A DNA stretch of 64,000 bases, taken from Limnoperna fortunei. Taxonomy: Eukaryota; Mollusca; Bivalvia; Mytilida; Modiolidae. Shown here piece after piece: positions 22,867 to 35,300 of the stretch (positions are counted from its first letter, which is position 1; every line of letters begins with the position of its first letter). A program made the position numbers and the translations under genes. Location: NCBI GenBank assembly GCA_944474755.1, contig OX104114.1, positions 27,923,220 through 27,987,219 on the forward strand, written 5' to 3'. The notes under the pieces are model-generated. The model was not told where the DNA came from, did not search any database, and was given only the letters and a program-made list of their open reading frames with translations.

Positions 22867-23604
22867 TGTCGGGTTATGATTAATCACTTTCGGTTTTTGT
22901 GGGGTTTTTTGCTTTTATTTCGTGTTGTATATGTGTGTTGTTATCGTCCCTTTGACTTTCAGCTCTTGTTGTTCTGTCGCGTTCTTTGTTATTTTTCTAA
23001 AGCCGATTTAGCTAGATATTCAGTGATATACAACCTAAGGAAACGTATTTTGACCGGAACCAATGTTCATGAGATTTTCTATTAAACGTAATCAAACCTT
23101 TAATTACAAAACATTATAGTAGAAAACTTTGCCACAATTATAGAAGAAAATTTTAATTTCAAAATTCATTAATATGAAAATCATTTGATAAATGGAAACT
23201 TGTGAAAAGCGCAAGTAAAATTGCGTTTAAATAATTTGCTTCAAATCCACATTTAAAATTTTTGTCAGTTAATTTATGAATATTTAAAGATGCAAGCAAT
23301 GTAATGTTAAATGTAAGTGCTGGTCTTAGTATTATCATCTATATCATGTGTAGTGTGTCTATCTGGAACTAATAAATAACAAGGAAATGAAATAAATACC
23401 GCGAAAACAAACTGTATTTACTAGTATGAAGAAGAAGAAATATGCAAAATGTATACTTCTATACAATAACTTATTATACAGGTATATTAATGATAACCTA
23501 TCCCGCAATCTTCATCATCAAGCAGCTTAAATGCGTCATCAGTATATTTTTTGTGTGTGCAGTCGGTGACAGTTTATCACTAAAATCTGACGTCACTATT
23601 GTTT
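22867..23604. other. no gene seen
   Basis: T-rich then A-rich sequence. An 86-codon open frame starting inside the tandem-repeat element end (22825) is fortuitous. Confidence 0.4.
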
Positions 23605-23721
23605 TCCTACCGCAGGTCGGGGGTTCTCCTCGGGTACTCCGACTTCCTCCCCCAATAAAAACTGGATGCCATGATAGAGCTGAAAAATTGCTGAAAGTGG
23701 CGTTAAAACACCGTTCAAACA
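23605..23721 (+). mobile_element. SINE, 3' half
   Basis: It starts at the TTTTCCTACCGCAGGTCGGG block and runs to AACACCGTTCAAACAAA. The tRNA-like head is missing. Confidence 0.8.
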
Positions 23722-24409
23722 AACTGACTTCGCTAATGAAATTGGGTTTAACGCACTCAAAGGTAATATATTTCATAATAATAATGCGTTATGTGCAGAA
23801 GCCCGAATTTCAAAAGTCGTTAAATTATATGTTAGATGATGTTTTGTGGAATTATATTTTTTATATAATTACATCATAGTTTTTTTTGCATAGAATGTGG
23901 TATTTCTTAATGGAACCAACTGAAGGCATTACTGAAAAAGAAGTATTGTCTATATTATGCACACTATAGAAACTGCTTAGTCAGCACTTTTTGCATCTTT
24001 TCCACATACAAAAAAAAACCCACACAAAAAAAACCACAAAAAACCCCAAAAAACCACACACACACAAAATCACAGGAACGTGTTTATCTGTCCTGATTTT
24101 ATTTAAACTTTGTTTCTGTATGGTCATCTTTACTTTTTTCTATGAATTAGGAATATTCATGTGCATAAAATTAAATTGCGATGAAAACTTTTTTCCAAAA
24201 GTAAGGTAAAAGTTAAACTGTATTGTTAATTTCTCTCAAAGTTAGCATCACATTGAAAACATTTGGCTGAAAACTAAATTTTGTCACAAATCACCGAATT
24301 TAGGGCCACAATTAAGCACAGGAATAAGTTCACATTTTTTGCCGGGTTATAGTGTGGTGTAGTCAGGCGGCCGCGGTTGGGCGAATGGTCGAGCGGGCTG
24401 GCACGGAAA
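23722..24409. other. no gene seen; AC-rich tract
   Basis: An irregular A-rich/CACA tract lies at 24006-24070. No coding content could be supported. Confidence 0.4.
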
Positions 24410-24790
24410 ATAGGGTATCTTTTTGTGTAATCAACTCCTACAGTTTTCAACCCAGATTTCTGAAACTTCACAGAAAGATTGCACATTTATTGAAGTTGTG
24501 TTCCTGCTATTATAGAAATATTCCAGAATTTTTTCCAAATTTTTCAGCCTTGCGAACTTGGTCATTTTTTCAGAACATTTGCAGAAGACGGTACCTATTT
24601 TGTGTAATCAACACCCAGATCTCTGAAACTTCACAGAAAGATTGCACATGTTTTGAAGTTGTGTACATGCTATTATGGAAATGTTTCATGAGTTTTCTTT
24701 CTAATTTTCCAGACTTGGGAACTTAGTCATATTACAGAACATTTGCAGAAGACGGTACCTATTTTGTGTAATAAGCTCCTTCTGAATTTT
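24410..24790 (+). repeat. ~170-180-bp tandem duplication
   Basis: GAAACTTCACAGAAAGATTG occurs at about 24460 and 24627. GAACATTTGCAGAAGACGGT occurs at about 24573 and 24736 and is followed each time by ACCTATTTTGTGTAAT. There are two full units and a partial third. The open frame across it looks fortuitous. Confidence 0.8.
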
Positions 24791-26143
24791 TTTCAGATCC
24801 AAAACCTTCTTCCAAAAAATTGTAAACGATTCCCTTATAATTAAGGGATCTATAAAAGTGATTATTATGCTCACGATTTAACAAGAACCTGTTCTGCAGT
24901 TCAACAAATTTTAATGGGATAATTAGGGTCAAAATATCTAACATGAAAGAGAAAACCCCGTTTCCTTTTCTTAAGTACGACTTTTAGTGGAATTTAGTTA
25001 TATCAACAGCCTTAGACAGAAATATCGGTTTTTGATTTCGCACCGATTGAACAGTTTAATTGAAATTTGTTAATTTATTTGTAATTGTTTAGGTTAATTG
25101 TCTAATTTTGTTAATTTTGTTCATCTTGTTAATTTGAAGCCACATTTAAACAATTTACGGGGCAATATCGCATAGTTTAAAAGATGAAGTGGTCAGCTAG
25201 TTAAAGCCTCAAGATATTGTACCAGCATAGACATGGCTTAAAAGATTATTCTATTCTTAAGCCCTACCCAAGGAGAAAAATTAAATGTCTTCATAATTTT
25301 TCTCCTTGGGTATGACTGAAGAATAGAACACCGTTGAAAAGCAATATATCTTTTATTGTTTTTGATTCAAATATGGCCTATGCATATATAACGAATCTGT
25401 CCAGGGCCCTTATTATGCAATTGTACACGTGCATCTGGTCGTCTGTATTGAAAAATACAGAAATAACACGTGTAGACCTATTGTTTCTTCATATACTTTT
25501 CAATAATTTCAATTTAACATCGAAGAGAGACAACTCTTAAACTGAATAGGATTGGAAGAGTTGTGTGCCCTTTAATATATATCCTAAACGGAATCCATCA
25601 TTGATGTTGTATTATTACAATCAAATAAATTGTATTTATCAAATCTTGTGCATATAGTATGTTTTATCTGCACCCTAAATTAATTATAAATGAAGGGAAT
25701 TAGTTGTATGGTGGCGAATCGCTTAGTCTGAGATTTCATAACAGCTAACACAATTTTGATCGTAACTTTTCTACGATTCCAACCCCAAGCTAGCTCTACA
25801 AGTTAGAGTAGGTACAACTTTCCTGCCAAAAATATTTATAGGAATGAACTCTCAACACCAAGCTTACCTTTATTGTAAATGTCCCTAAACGTTTTGTACA
25901 AGGTAAGTCAATATTGTCTAACTTCTTTTAGTAAACATGGTTTGTTTACTTTTGACCATCACATATTTATTTGCATGCATAATGAGGATAATCAACTGTC
26001 TGAATTGTGACGACTCATTCTTTTATTATATATTTTAGCAATAAAATTAATGTTCTTTATTATACAAATCCCCCTGTTCAATGAAAATATGTTACCAATA
26101 TGTACTTATAAGTTTGGTGAATAAAAAAACATATGTGTATAAT
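24791..26143. other. no gene seen apart from one hairpin
   Basis: AT-rich region downstream of the GNAT gene; probable GNAT 3'UTR is at its right edge. AATAAA reads on the minus strand around 26120 are absent or weak. Confidence 0.35.
25251..25327. repeat. 77-bp hairpin, possible small MITE
   Basis: CTATTCTTAAGCCCTACCCA at the left pairs with GGGTATGACTGAAGAATAG at the right. Inner arms AAGGAGAAAAATTA / AATTTTTCTCCTT pair perfectly. Confidence 0.75.
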
Positions 26144-26800
26144 TTACAGATGTTTCACATAACACTTCGTCGTTTCGCAATCAGTATTCTTAAAGACTAT
26201 TTCGCCGTCAATTTTATAATCATCGTGTCTTAATTCGTGTATCATTTCAAATCCCAATTTTTCGTACGCTTTCTGCGAACCTATAGCAGTGCATTCGCCA
26301 TGAACGCAAACGGGATCGAGTCCTAGTTCTTTAGCAAATAACATGGCCGCATGCATTGCTTTTGTTGCAAGCCCCTTCCGTCTATATTTTCTGTGTGTGC
26401 ACAGGAAGAAAAATGCAACAGTCACATCGACATTAAAATACTTGTATACATCCATTTCATTACTTTTATGTTCAACAAATGCCAGAATTCTCGCCCACTC
26501 CTTGTTGGTTGTTCGTGATGAATCGGAAGGCTGGTCTTTTCTAAATATGCCCATTCCGTTTGAGGCAATGATTTCATTAGTTTTGTTATCCACTAGTAAT
26601 ACGGACAAGTTTTGGCTCAAGAATACCAATAGGAATCGCGTCATTTCTGCATCAAATTTAAAACCAATAGATTTACTCAGGTTTTCATCTGAAAAGAAGT
26701 GTACCTTTAGAAACTCGATAAAATCCATCGTACGCGAATCCGAGAGCAACTCTAAGTGCGAGTCTGTAAAGTCCATTGATCGACCGATTTCTTCCAAGAC
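26144..26800 (-). CDS. GNAT-family N-acetyltransferase (arylalkylamine/dopamine NAT-like), terminal exon
   Basis: This exon gives 218 residues ending at TAA (26146-26144); with exon 1 the protein is about 232 residues, normal for the family. Acetyl-CoA-dependent N-acetyltransferases of this fold have a signature motif A. Here it is HRKYRRKGLATKAM (about residues 150-163), with the R-x-x-G-x-A pyrophosphate loop. An upstream strand (VDVTVAFFFLCT) and a downstream helix ending before GSQKAYEKLGFEMIHE (motif B) complete the core. The overall layout resembles invertebrate arylalkylamine/dopamine N-acetyltransferases, which acetylate monoamines in the cytosol; the true substrate cannot be read from sequence. 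No ATG opens this exon: the acceptor AG at 26802-26801 precedes a GTC codon, so translation must begin in the exon at 29152-29193. The intron carries a SINE at 26866-27072. Confidence 0.85.
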   Translation of the reverse strand, partial: VLEEIGRSMDFTDSHLELLSDSRTMDFIEFLKVHFFSDENLSKSIGFKFDAEMTRFLLVFLSQNLSVLLVDNKTNEIIASNGMGIFRKDQPSDSSRTTNKEWARILAFVEHKSNEMDVYKYFNVDVTVAFFFLCTHRKYRRKGLATKAMHAAMLFAKELGLDPVCVHGECTAIGSQKAYEKLGFEMIHELRHDDYKIDGEIVFKNTDCETTKCYVKHL

Positions 26801-26865
26801 CTACAAAAATAAATGATATTTTATTAGATCAAATGTAAACTTTAGGTATTCCTTTTTTATGTTTG

Positions 26866-27072
26866 TTTGTTTGTTTTTGCCAGCATTTTTCAGCTTTATC
26901 ATGGCGTACAGATTTTAGTGTGGGAGGAAGTTGGAGTACCTGGAGAAAAAACCCCGACCTTCGGTAGGAAAACTAGCAATCCCTGTGAGACTTGAACCCG
27001 CAACCCCAGTGTTGATAGACCACGTGATCAATAGTAGACGAACAACCTTAACCACTCGACAACCGAGTCCCC
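26866..27072 (-). mobile_element. SINE in the GNAT intron, minus strand
   Basis: The TTGTTTGTTTGTTTTTG tail precedes the central GACCTTCGGTAGG block and a head ending ACCTTAACCACTCGACAACC. Orientation is the same as the gene. Confidence 0.8.
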
Positions 27073-28574
27073 TCACTGCATTGGAAATTGAAAGTAAGCT
27101 GGCTCATTTAAAATTTTTAGCTGGTAAATAAGGGATTTTTCAAGACCATTTTTGGTAAAAAAAAATTATGAGAATTTAAGTTTATAAATATTCTAAGCAT
27201 AGGTATATGTTAGACTATCTTCGTCCATTAGTATACATATACTGCCACTCTACCTACAAAAAGCGTCATAAGTAATGAATATATATCCGATTCATACTGA
27301 CGCCAAGTGTAGGCTGGATAGTTCAATATGCTTGACCTGGCCACAGAGTTGCCTGGGGCGTATCCAGGTGGTGGATAGGGGAGGCCCTATCGGAAGGGTT
27401 CTCAGGTCATAATACCAAAAACGCGTGGAAATTAACTCGTAATTAACTGATTTATAAAGCCCAAACATGTATCTGTTTCAATGAGATTTGAATAAGAAAT
27501 CAACTCACGGTTCATTTATTTATTTTAAACGGTACAACTAAATATATATATATATCAACAAATGTACGTAGACATGATCTAGACAACATGTTCTAAAAAT
27601 AACATCGTAAACAAAATGTGACCGACTTTTGCAACCTAAACCGTTTTCAAACTCATATCATATGACGGACCGGCTTAGTCTGTTAGTGCCGCCCGTAGTG
27701 ATGTGTGGTAATCACCCATTTATAATTCCAAAACGTTTACCTGTTTATATTGAGGCTGGATAATCAATCCACAATTAACAAATTCCCAACATTTACTTTT
27801 ACAATGAGGTGTGGTTATCAATTTTTGATTTATCTATTTAAAATAATGCCAATTTTTGAGGTGTGGTAATCACGTATTCATATATACCAGTATTTTGGAC
27901 GTAATAAAATGGGACCTTATCATATATGGAATATTTAAACCATACCTATTATACTAAGAAAAATGAAAACTTTCATTTGCATGATTCACCACTGACAGTA
28001 ATTTTGATGATATTATTATATTCTTTGTGTAATTTACATGCTGTTTATATGTTTTGTGACCTTTTTGTATTTATATTTGTTTGCACGCTTTCAAACCTTC
28101 GGGGTATAAATTTGCATTAATAAAGATACATTAATATTGTGCATCACAGTGACAAAACAGTCCATTCACTACCAAAATGTTATTAAAACAGAAGTAATGC
28201 ATAAATAAAAATTAAAAATTAAAGCGAAATCTTAGCACATTAAATGTATTTATGTTCTTGTTATTTTTAGAAATTCTTCTCCAATTGATTTTCTCTCTTG
28301 GCGGCACAATGACAGAGAATCCACTTAATTCTAACAGCTGTGACCATTCCCATCTGATCCTATCAACACACGCATTTATTTTCAATGCATGACACATGTT
28401 TTATTGGTTTCATATAGGCATTTTGTTTACTGATGTTAAATTAGCACCTTATATATGTAGATGAGAAATATGGCCATTAACATATTTACTACTCAGTGAT
28501 ATATTTTTCTATGAAAAGAGCTACCTTTAAATATATTTTGGAAAGGTAAAATCCGTATTACCCTATATCGACCA

Positions 28575-28625
28575 AGTTAACCCCCCCCCACCCCCCCCCC
28601 CCCACACACACACAAACACACCTTT
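28575..28625 (+). repeat. C-rich and CA microsatellite in the GNAT intron
   Basis: Two C-runs separated by A pass into CACACACACAAACACACC. Confidence 0.9.
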
Positions 28626-29151
28626 CCGTTGACCCTGGTTTCAAATAACATCTCATTAATATCCGATTCTATAGATTCTTACAATTGTATATTTCAGATC
28701 TAAATATTACTTTGAAATAGTTTTCAGATTACCTTTTTAAATACCACAGGTCCTCACAGGTACATGAGGTAAACAAAGTTCAAAGGTGACCGACCTTGCC
28801 GTCAAAACGTGTGATGTAGGTCAGTAAACATTTCACAAAAAAATGCAAATAACTTTTAAATAATTTTAAGATTTCTAAAAATCAAGATATTTCTACGAGT
28901 TGACGTGTTTTAGTGATGATCCGTGTTCACTTGTGCGTGTCCATGTGTTGTTGTTCAATTTTTTATGTCGTTGTACCAGGTCTTCCAACATATTTTATAA
29001 CACTAATGTGTACTTATATTAAATGTAAAAAAACCAATTCGTACATCTGCATAATGTTTTTAAAAGGAGTTAGCATCTGAAAGTGGAACAAAATGCGCCA
29101 TGTTTAGAAACTAAAACCGTTCTGAATAATAACAAAAGTCGTTATATTTAC

Positions 29152-29193
29152 CTGTTCTAATTCTTCCCTGTGTCTAAGACAGTAGCCATCCAT
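29152..29193 (-). CDS. GNAT acetyltransferase, first coding exon
   Basis: This short exon encodes 14 residues, MDGYCLRHREELEQ, reading leftward from ATG at 29193. A consensus donor (CAG|GTAAAT) follows at 29151-29150. An in-frame TAA lies upstream of the ATG, so the start is probably real. The exon ends in phase 0 and fits the downstream exon at 26800, whose acceptor TTTTTGTAG is followed by the codons VLEEIGRS. The joined hydrophilic helix-like N-terminus is continuous in character. The exon was found by eye from the splice signals and reading frame; a transcript would confirm it. Confidence 0.65.
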
Positions 29194-30812
29194 AGCGTTT
29201 TGATTCACTAATGTTTATACGTAATTACAGTGTCAAAAGTTTAGTTTAGAAAATACTATGAAAACAACATCATTTATGAATAAGTAGGTGAGACATGCGC
29301 AATAGGGTTATATCTGTGGTATAAAAGTAGACAATGTCAAAAGTGTATTAAAACACCAAGAAATTAGAGTTAAGTACTTAAGTACTGTAATACACATATG
29401 TAGTTGTCGGCAAATATGAAAACAAAGAAGCTAAGGTTAAAGTGATGTTAAAAACTTTCATTGCAGTAAAAAACAATTCGCTTAATTCAAAAGTATGATG
29501 ATCGAATCTTACGCCCTACCCCCCCCCCAAAAAAAAGGACCCCTCTTTTATGGCCTATAAAGGGTTTCTGTCACGTATAGGTACGGGACTGCGCTCTGGG
29601 ATCGTACCAGAGTTATTTCTCTGGATACGGTATGCTTCACCAACGTATTATCGACGGAAGCAAAGGACTACAGACCAGTGCTTAAGCAAATGCTCTATGT
29701 TACCTTAAGCAAATGCTATTTTGTTTCCTTGCTTAAGCCAATACTTTTTGAGACCCTGGCTTATATAAAGTAAGATGGTACTTCCTTCCCCCCTTGCTTT
29801 ATTATTCCATAAAGGAGCAACTAATTAAAGCTCTTAAGTATATATCTCTGCTTTACAGGACAATGCTGACTTTGTCCGGAGCCACTGCTTTATTAATGAG
29901 CCACGGCTCTACCAATGTCCCCTGCTTCTTCAGCAGCTGCAGCTAAGCTTGGCACCTTATTCAAGTGCTCTTTAGTAATTCTTATCCAGAACTACCTTGG
30001 CTCCTCACCTTCTTATCTAAGCTTTGGTCTCTTTCTTCTTCTTTGTCTTACCAGTATTCTTCAACTTTCGGCTTGGCGTCTATACACAGGACTGTTTTAG
30101 GACTGCAAAGCATCCGCTTATATTAACCTGGTACCCTGGTGCAATATTTTTCATTTACGCGTGCAAGCTTCACTTTCAAATATAACCCCAGGTGACCACC
30201 AGTTTACTACCCAGTTTGATTGGTTGTTTAAACCGCCATGTTTGACCTAAATTTTCGCGCGTTGAAAATTCTTTCAGAATACAATTTAAATAAAGTAACT
30301 ACCTACTGCTTGTTTTACGGCTTTCAAGTTAAACTGACAAACCTCTGTAAAGTTATTTCCACATTCGAGACATAAACCTATAACAGCATTCTTTTGATAA
30401 ACAGTATTTTTATTTGAGTTTGATTACCAGACGCCGGACGTGACGTCATAATGCTTTGTATCGGAATTGCGTCAGTTACAGTTAATACTAAATTTTGAGG
30501 CACTCCAATGTTGTAAACCGGTAAAATTTTGACCGGATTCATTGCTGGTGACCTGATTGTATATTCGAACAGGAAGTCAGGATCCCAGACTACCGCTTAT
30601 ATACTACATTTTTGTAGCCTCTAATTATAGAAATAATCTTTAAACCGAAATCAAAGAACTCTACTATGCCCAAATGCATTGGTAACAACCAAGTATAAAC
30701 TGATGGCTTTCTGTCAATGAACTCTGATCGGACAAAGTACTTATAAACTACCGGATAATATAGTCCGAACTGTTTCTGTAATTAACTCCAAAGGTAAACT
30801 TAATAAATTTCG
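29194..30812. other. 5' flank of the GNAT gene; no further gene seen
   Basis: Should contain the GNAT promoter and any noncoding first exon. TTAAGCAAATGCT words repeat near 29680-29745. No promoter motif could be fixed. Confidence 0.4.
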
Positions 30813-31170
30813 TCACATTACCCACGCCTCCGAGAAATGCGTCTCGCAATTACACTCTTGAGCTGAATCATCGAACCTGTGGCCATTTTTCAGGCCCACA
30901 CTCAAATCCACTATATCTTCTATAGTATCTAGTGAGCATAATTCCAAAATACTCCAAGTAACCGACCATATTCGGTTTTTAAACATCGCCGAACCATACA
31001 GCAAACTTTCTCCACTATTTCAGGAGATTTTTAAAGCACTACTCGTAGATAAACATCTACCATATGCTCAGATTCCAACCAGCTCCAAACAATGTCGAAA
31101 ATACATGGGTAATGGAATCGTAATAAAACCACAACCACTACAACGAAATCTACTTTTACATGAAAACGTA
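30813..31170 (-). pseudogene. decayed finger-containing ORF downstream of the gypsy element
   Basis: One frame reads CSGCGFITIPLPMYFRHC (about 31160), then two in-frame TGA codons, then an open stretch to 30813 (NRIWSVTWSILELCSLDT, VDLSVGLKNGHRFDD). The start resembles a C-x2-C-x12-H zinc-finger half. Text quality suggests former coding sequence, but I do not recognise the family and it may belong to another element. Confidence 0.35.
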
Positions 31171-31239
31171 AACGTAAAATATCTTCAAACGTCTGCAATT
31201 CAGAATATCACGGCCTAAAGTATAATTTGGGGTTCCCTA

Positions 31240-31390
31240 ACAAATTTAGCCTCTGCAGCGGCCCCAAGGAGCCTACTCGTAACGAACTCTGCAGTAGGGG
31301 TCTTTAACGTGCACAGGCTGTGACAGTTCCTGAACACGGGGCCTCGGTTTAAAAGGTCTCATCCGAAGGACCTCTATTTAAAATAAAACA
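31240..31390 (-). repeat. SINE-like fragment with conserved GGATGAGAC...CACGTTAAAGACCCC domain
   Basis: On the minus strand the block reads CCTTCGGATGAGACC, AAACCGAGGCCCCGTGT and GCACGTTAAAGACCCC. These words are shared with 37487-37545 and, from memory, with the widespread Meta-domain of invertebrate SINEs. The name is a recollection, not a search result. Confidence 0.45.
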
Positions 31391-31463
31391 ACACAATGTA
31401 GTATTCCAACAGTATTATTAATCGTCCAAATATACATTCATTGTCACTTCATAACTAAAGTCA

Positions 31464-32234
31464 TCAGCACTTGACCTCCTTGGTCCTTTCCAGAATAACA
31501 ATCAGCCTCCCTGGGTAGTAAAGAACTTTAGCCTGTCTTTTAAAACAGCGACCCTGGCTGTGATGATTAGTTCCCAGATCGACCATTCTGTCCTCGTAAC
31601 TTACGCCGTCCCTGTAATACCGTTTTACGATCTTCCTTTCCACCAACTGCAGTCCTGCTGGAGCGACCGCCTGCATTTCTGTCGGACGAGTCCTAGTGGC
31701 TTGCACAACTGTGCACTGGGTACTCATTGGCGCCGAGTAAACCCATGGTCCAGGCGATGACAAGTTAGAGTATTTAGAGTCTGACTCTCGCCGTGTCACA
31801 ATTTGCAAAGCAGTGGGTTGAGTGGAAGCCGTGGAAGGTTAAGCGGTCTAATGCTGGAAACTCTTTGAGGAATGACTGAACTCTTCAAAGTATTCAAGAG
31901 TTTCTTCTTGTGAGACGACAACGGCTCTGGAGATGCCATCTTCCGAATGGCTCTTCCTAGCAACAAACTGTCGGATACCGTAGTGGATGGGGCAGTAGTC
32001 GGTTTCACCGGTGTCTTCGACAATACTAGTGGACTTGGAATGTCGCCTCCTCTTGTGCCGCAGAAAGTAGGTTCTCCTGCTTGTGCCGTAGTCACAATCG
32101 TCACATTGATATTCCTCCTCAGATGCTTTGCGTTTTAAACAGCCGGGAGCGTGGTCTTCTAGATCCTTCTCTGATTCAAACCGCTGCTTACAAACAGGGC
32201 AACGTCATCTAGGTGTCGTCTTAATATTAGGCAT
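31464..32234 (-). pseudogene. 3' ORF with two C2H2-type zinc fingers, in the env position
   Basis: One frame of 257 codons runs from ATG at 32234 to TGA at 31464, broken only by TGA (about 32207-32205), TAG (31850-31848) and TAA (31841-31839). Finger 1 is CPVCKQRF...H...C, starting about 32201; finger 2 is CDDCDYGTSRRTYFLRHKRRRH, with spacing C-x2-C-x12-H-x4-H. The tail is unrecognised. The ATG is immediately preceded by a textbook acceptor (TTTTCTTTTGTAG), which suggests expression from a spliced subgenomic transcript as with env-like genes. It may instead be a host exon captured beside the element, but its position directly behind pol and on the same strand favours an element gene. Confidence 0.65.
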
Positions 32235-32303
32235 CTACAAAAGAAAAATGCAATATTTACATTGGTAATCTATTTACATGGTTTATATATTTCCCCTATT
32301 TAA

Positions 32304-35300
32304 TCAGTCAAATAGTCCCTCAGCCAAGCCGGGGGGCTTTCTTTCTCTGCCAGAACGCAGTACAGGACCAAGCTCATCCTTTTCTACTACAATTTCATCC
32401 TCAATCTCAGGAAAGCCTTCCGAGCTGTCTTTAGAAACAGACGGATGCAAAGTAGCTGACTCAAATGTATCCTCACCTTGCAATCGCTGATCCTTGCATT
32501 TTCTAATTCGATCAACATGAATGACTTGAGCTCGGCCTCGCCTACCACAATTGACAAGATAGTTTACATCTGAATACGCCTTTAGCACACTAAAGGGACC
32601 CCGCCGATAACTGGTGAATTTTGGAGAGTGGCCTGGCTTATGGAGTGGAAAGAAAAGACCTTGTCATTTTTATTGCATTTATTCCAATTCAAACGCTTGT
32701 CGTAACACCTTTTCTGTCGAATTATTTCTCCTTCGACATGGGCTCGCACAATCTTGTGAGCTTCCTCCATCTTGTCCTGCAGTTCCCATACCCATTTGTT
32801 GATCGGAACTGGCTTGGCATCTAAGGGCAACTGGGTATATGATGTCTATAGGAGTAGAAACTTCCCTTCCTAATAACATCATGCAGTTTTAAGTGCACCA
32901 TCGGATTGCGGATGATAAGGCGTTGTCCAGGTCTTTGTAATCTGCAGAAGCTTACACATCTCAGAAAATAACTCACTTTCAAATTGGCTTCCCTGATCTG
33001 AATGAATAATGGAAGGTACCCCGTATCTGCTTACTACTTCGGTAGCCAATATGTTAGCTACTGTGGATGCTTCCATATGTCAGGCATCGGAAAGCATTCC
33101 GTCCATTTAGTATAGTAGTCGCCAATCACCACTATATATTTGTTTCCATCTGCACTCATTGGTAATTCTCCAAGGATATCTATCACCATACGTTCCATGG
33201 AATATCCCGACTGCTGAGTCTGCATAGGCGCTCTTTTCCGTTTCTGAGGGCCTTTGCTTTTCATACAAATTTCGCATCCAGTGACATAGGCTGTAACATC
33301 ACGACGCAAACCCGGCCAGTAGAACCTTTGTTTGAGTCTTCCCATTGTTTTCCTTATACCAAGGTGTGCCGAAGCTTTGTTGCCATGGCACTGTTGTAAA
33401 ACAGTGCGCCTTTCATTCATGGGAATGACAATCCTGGTAGGAGAACCTGGACTTTTATCTTTATATAAGAGGTCATCGTTGAGTACCAACGTTTCAAATT
33501 GTGACCATAGACTTTAAACAACGTAACTGCGGTTTCATATTTCGCAGTGCGGTGGCTTTTCTCTTTATTTCCTGACCCAAGATTTGACCAGCGCAATGTC
33601 CTAATCTTCGTCTTGAAGAGTGTTCAATAGTCTGTTTTCCCTGGATGTTTCCATTACATCTTCTTCTTTGGACGACAGTGACGCTTTCTTTTGCTTCCCA
33701 CCCGGCATAAATGCCGCATTGTGTACAAGGTATCCTACTTAGAGCATCCGCGTTTTTGTGATGGTTTCCTGGGCGGTGCTGGATCTTCATGTCATATGAG
33801 CAAATCACTTCGAGCAACCTGGCAAGCTACCCTTCTGCATTTTTGAAGTTCATCAGCCACTGCAACAAGCTATGATCTGTACGAACGATAAATTTTCTCC
33901 CGTACAGAAAATGTCTGAAATGTTTCACGAAGTGAACGACTGCTAACAACCCCTTCCTGGTTACACAATATTTACGCTCAGTCTTGGAAAGAGTACGGCT
34001 TCCAAATGCAATTTCATTCTCTTGTCCATCAACATCTTGTGACAGCACTGCACCAATGGCGAATTGGCTTGCATCAGTGTCGAGAATAAACTCTTTTGAA
34101 AAGTCCGGACGCGATAGTATGGGTGCCTGGGCAAGTCTAGATTTCAGAGTCTGTCCACATGAAGGTTCGCCCCTTTTTCTGTTAATTTGTGTAAACACTT
34201 AGCGATGCCCGCAAAATTTTCGATGTATCTTCGTTAAAAGCCGCAGAGTCCTAAAAACGATCGCAGCTCACTTACGTCCTTTGGTTCTGACCAGGTTTCT
34301 ATAACAGAAATTTTGTCTGGGTCTGTGGCCACGCCATCTTGACTTACAAAATGATTAAGGTAGGAAACAGTCTTCGCAAATAACGTGCATTTTCTTGGTT
34401 TCAATTTCAGCCCTGCTTTCTTCAATCTATCAAATACCAGCCTAAGGTCTGATAACATATCGTCGAATTCTTTGGCTACCGCAATGATATCATCCAAATA
34501 TACCAAGCATATTGTCCATTGTAATCCGGCCATCACTCGCTCCACCAGTCGTTCAAAGGTTGCCGGTGCACAAGCAAGGCCAAACGGCATTTTTCGGAAT
34601 TGGAACAAACCCTGCCTTGTAGCAAAACCCGTTTTAGGACGATCGTCTTCCTCTACCTCCACCTGCCAGTAACCTGAGCACAGATCAAGTGTGGAAAACC
34701 ATTAATTTCCTGCCAACTGCTCTAATGAATCATCTATGCGTGGTAACGGGAATGCATCCTTAACTGTAAGATGGCGACGGTAGTCTACACAAAATCGCGT
34801 AGAATCGTACTTTTTCTTTACTAACACGATCCCAGACGACCACGGACCTTCTCCTGGCTCGATTACTCCCGCATTCAACATCTCAGCTACATGTTTACCA
34901 ACTTCTTCTCGCATAGCAACTGGCGTACGCCGAGGCGGCTGTTTAACTGGTGCGTTAGAGCTGTGTTAATTTTATGGCGCACTATGCTGGTGCAACCAAG
35001 GTCCTTATTAGACAGGGCAAAAATGGATTTGAACTCATTTAGGAACTGCAGAGCCACCGACTTCTGCTCCTTGGTCAAGTTTGACCCTGTGTCATCTATA
35101 ATCTTCTTTAACTCCTTATTAAGTTTGGTGTCCTCGTTTTCGTCGCTTACTTCAGTCGACAACCCAACGACATGCTCGATTGGACTTAGTTCTCCGATAA
35201 CCGTTCCAGCACGTATTATCTTTACTTCATCAGTCGGGTTAAGTACCCTGACAGGAACTATTTCCTTTGCTTCTACCAATACTTTTGCTACGAGTGAAAT

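Larger units (their letters stand above)
26801..29151 (-). other. intron of the GNAT gene
   Basis: This 2.35-kb phase-0 intron is bounded by GTAAAT at its 5' end (29151) and TTTTTGTAG at its 3' end (26801). It is AT-rich and contains a minus-strand SINE (26866-27072), a C-rich/CA microsatellite (about 28580-28622) and no other coding signal I could recognise. Confidence 0.6.

Noticed and set aside
22825..23085. 86-codon open frame starting within the tandem-repeat element
   Set aside because: It begins in the element's 3' end and has hydrophobic, Cys-rich text typical of T-rich noncoding DNA.
24006..24209. Lys/Pro/His-rich short frame
   Set aside because: It is a translation of an A-rich/CACA tract with no domain.
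31560..32138. Plus-strand open frames opposite the zinc-finger ORF (31560-31760, 31947-32138) and the minus-strand frame at 31796-32104
   Set aside because: They are antisense or out-of-frame shadows of the finger ORF and lack recognisable content.
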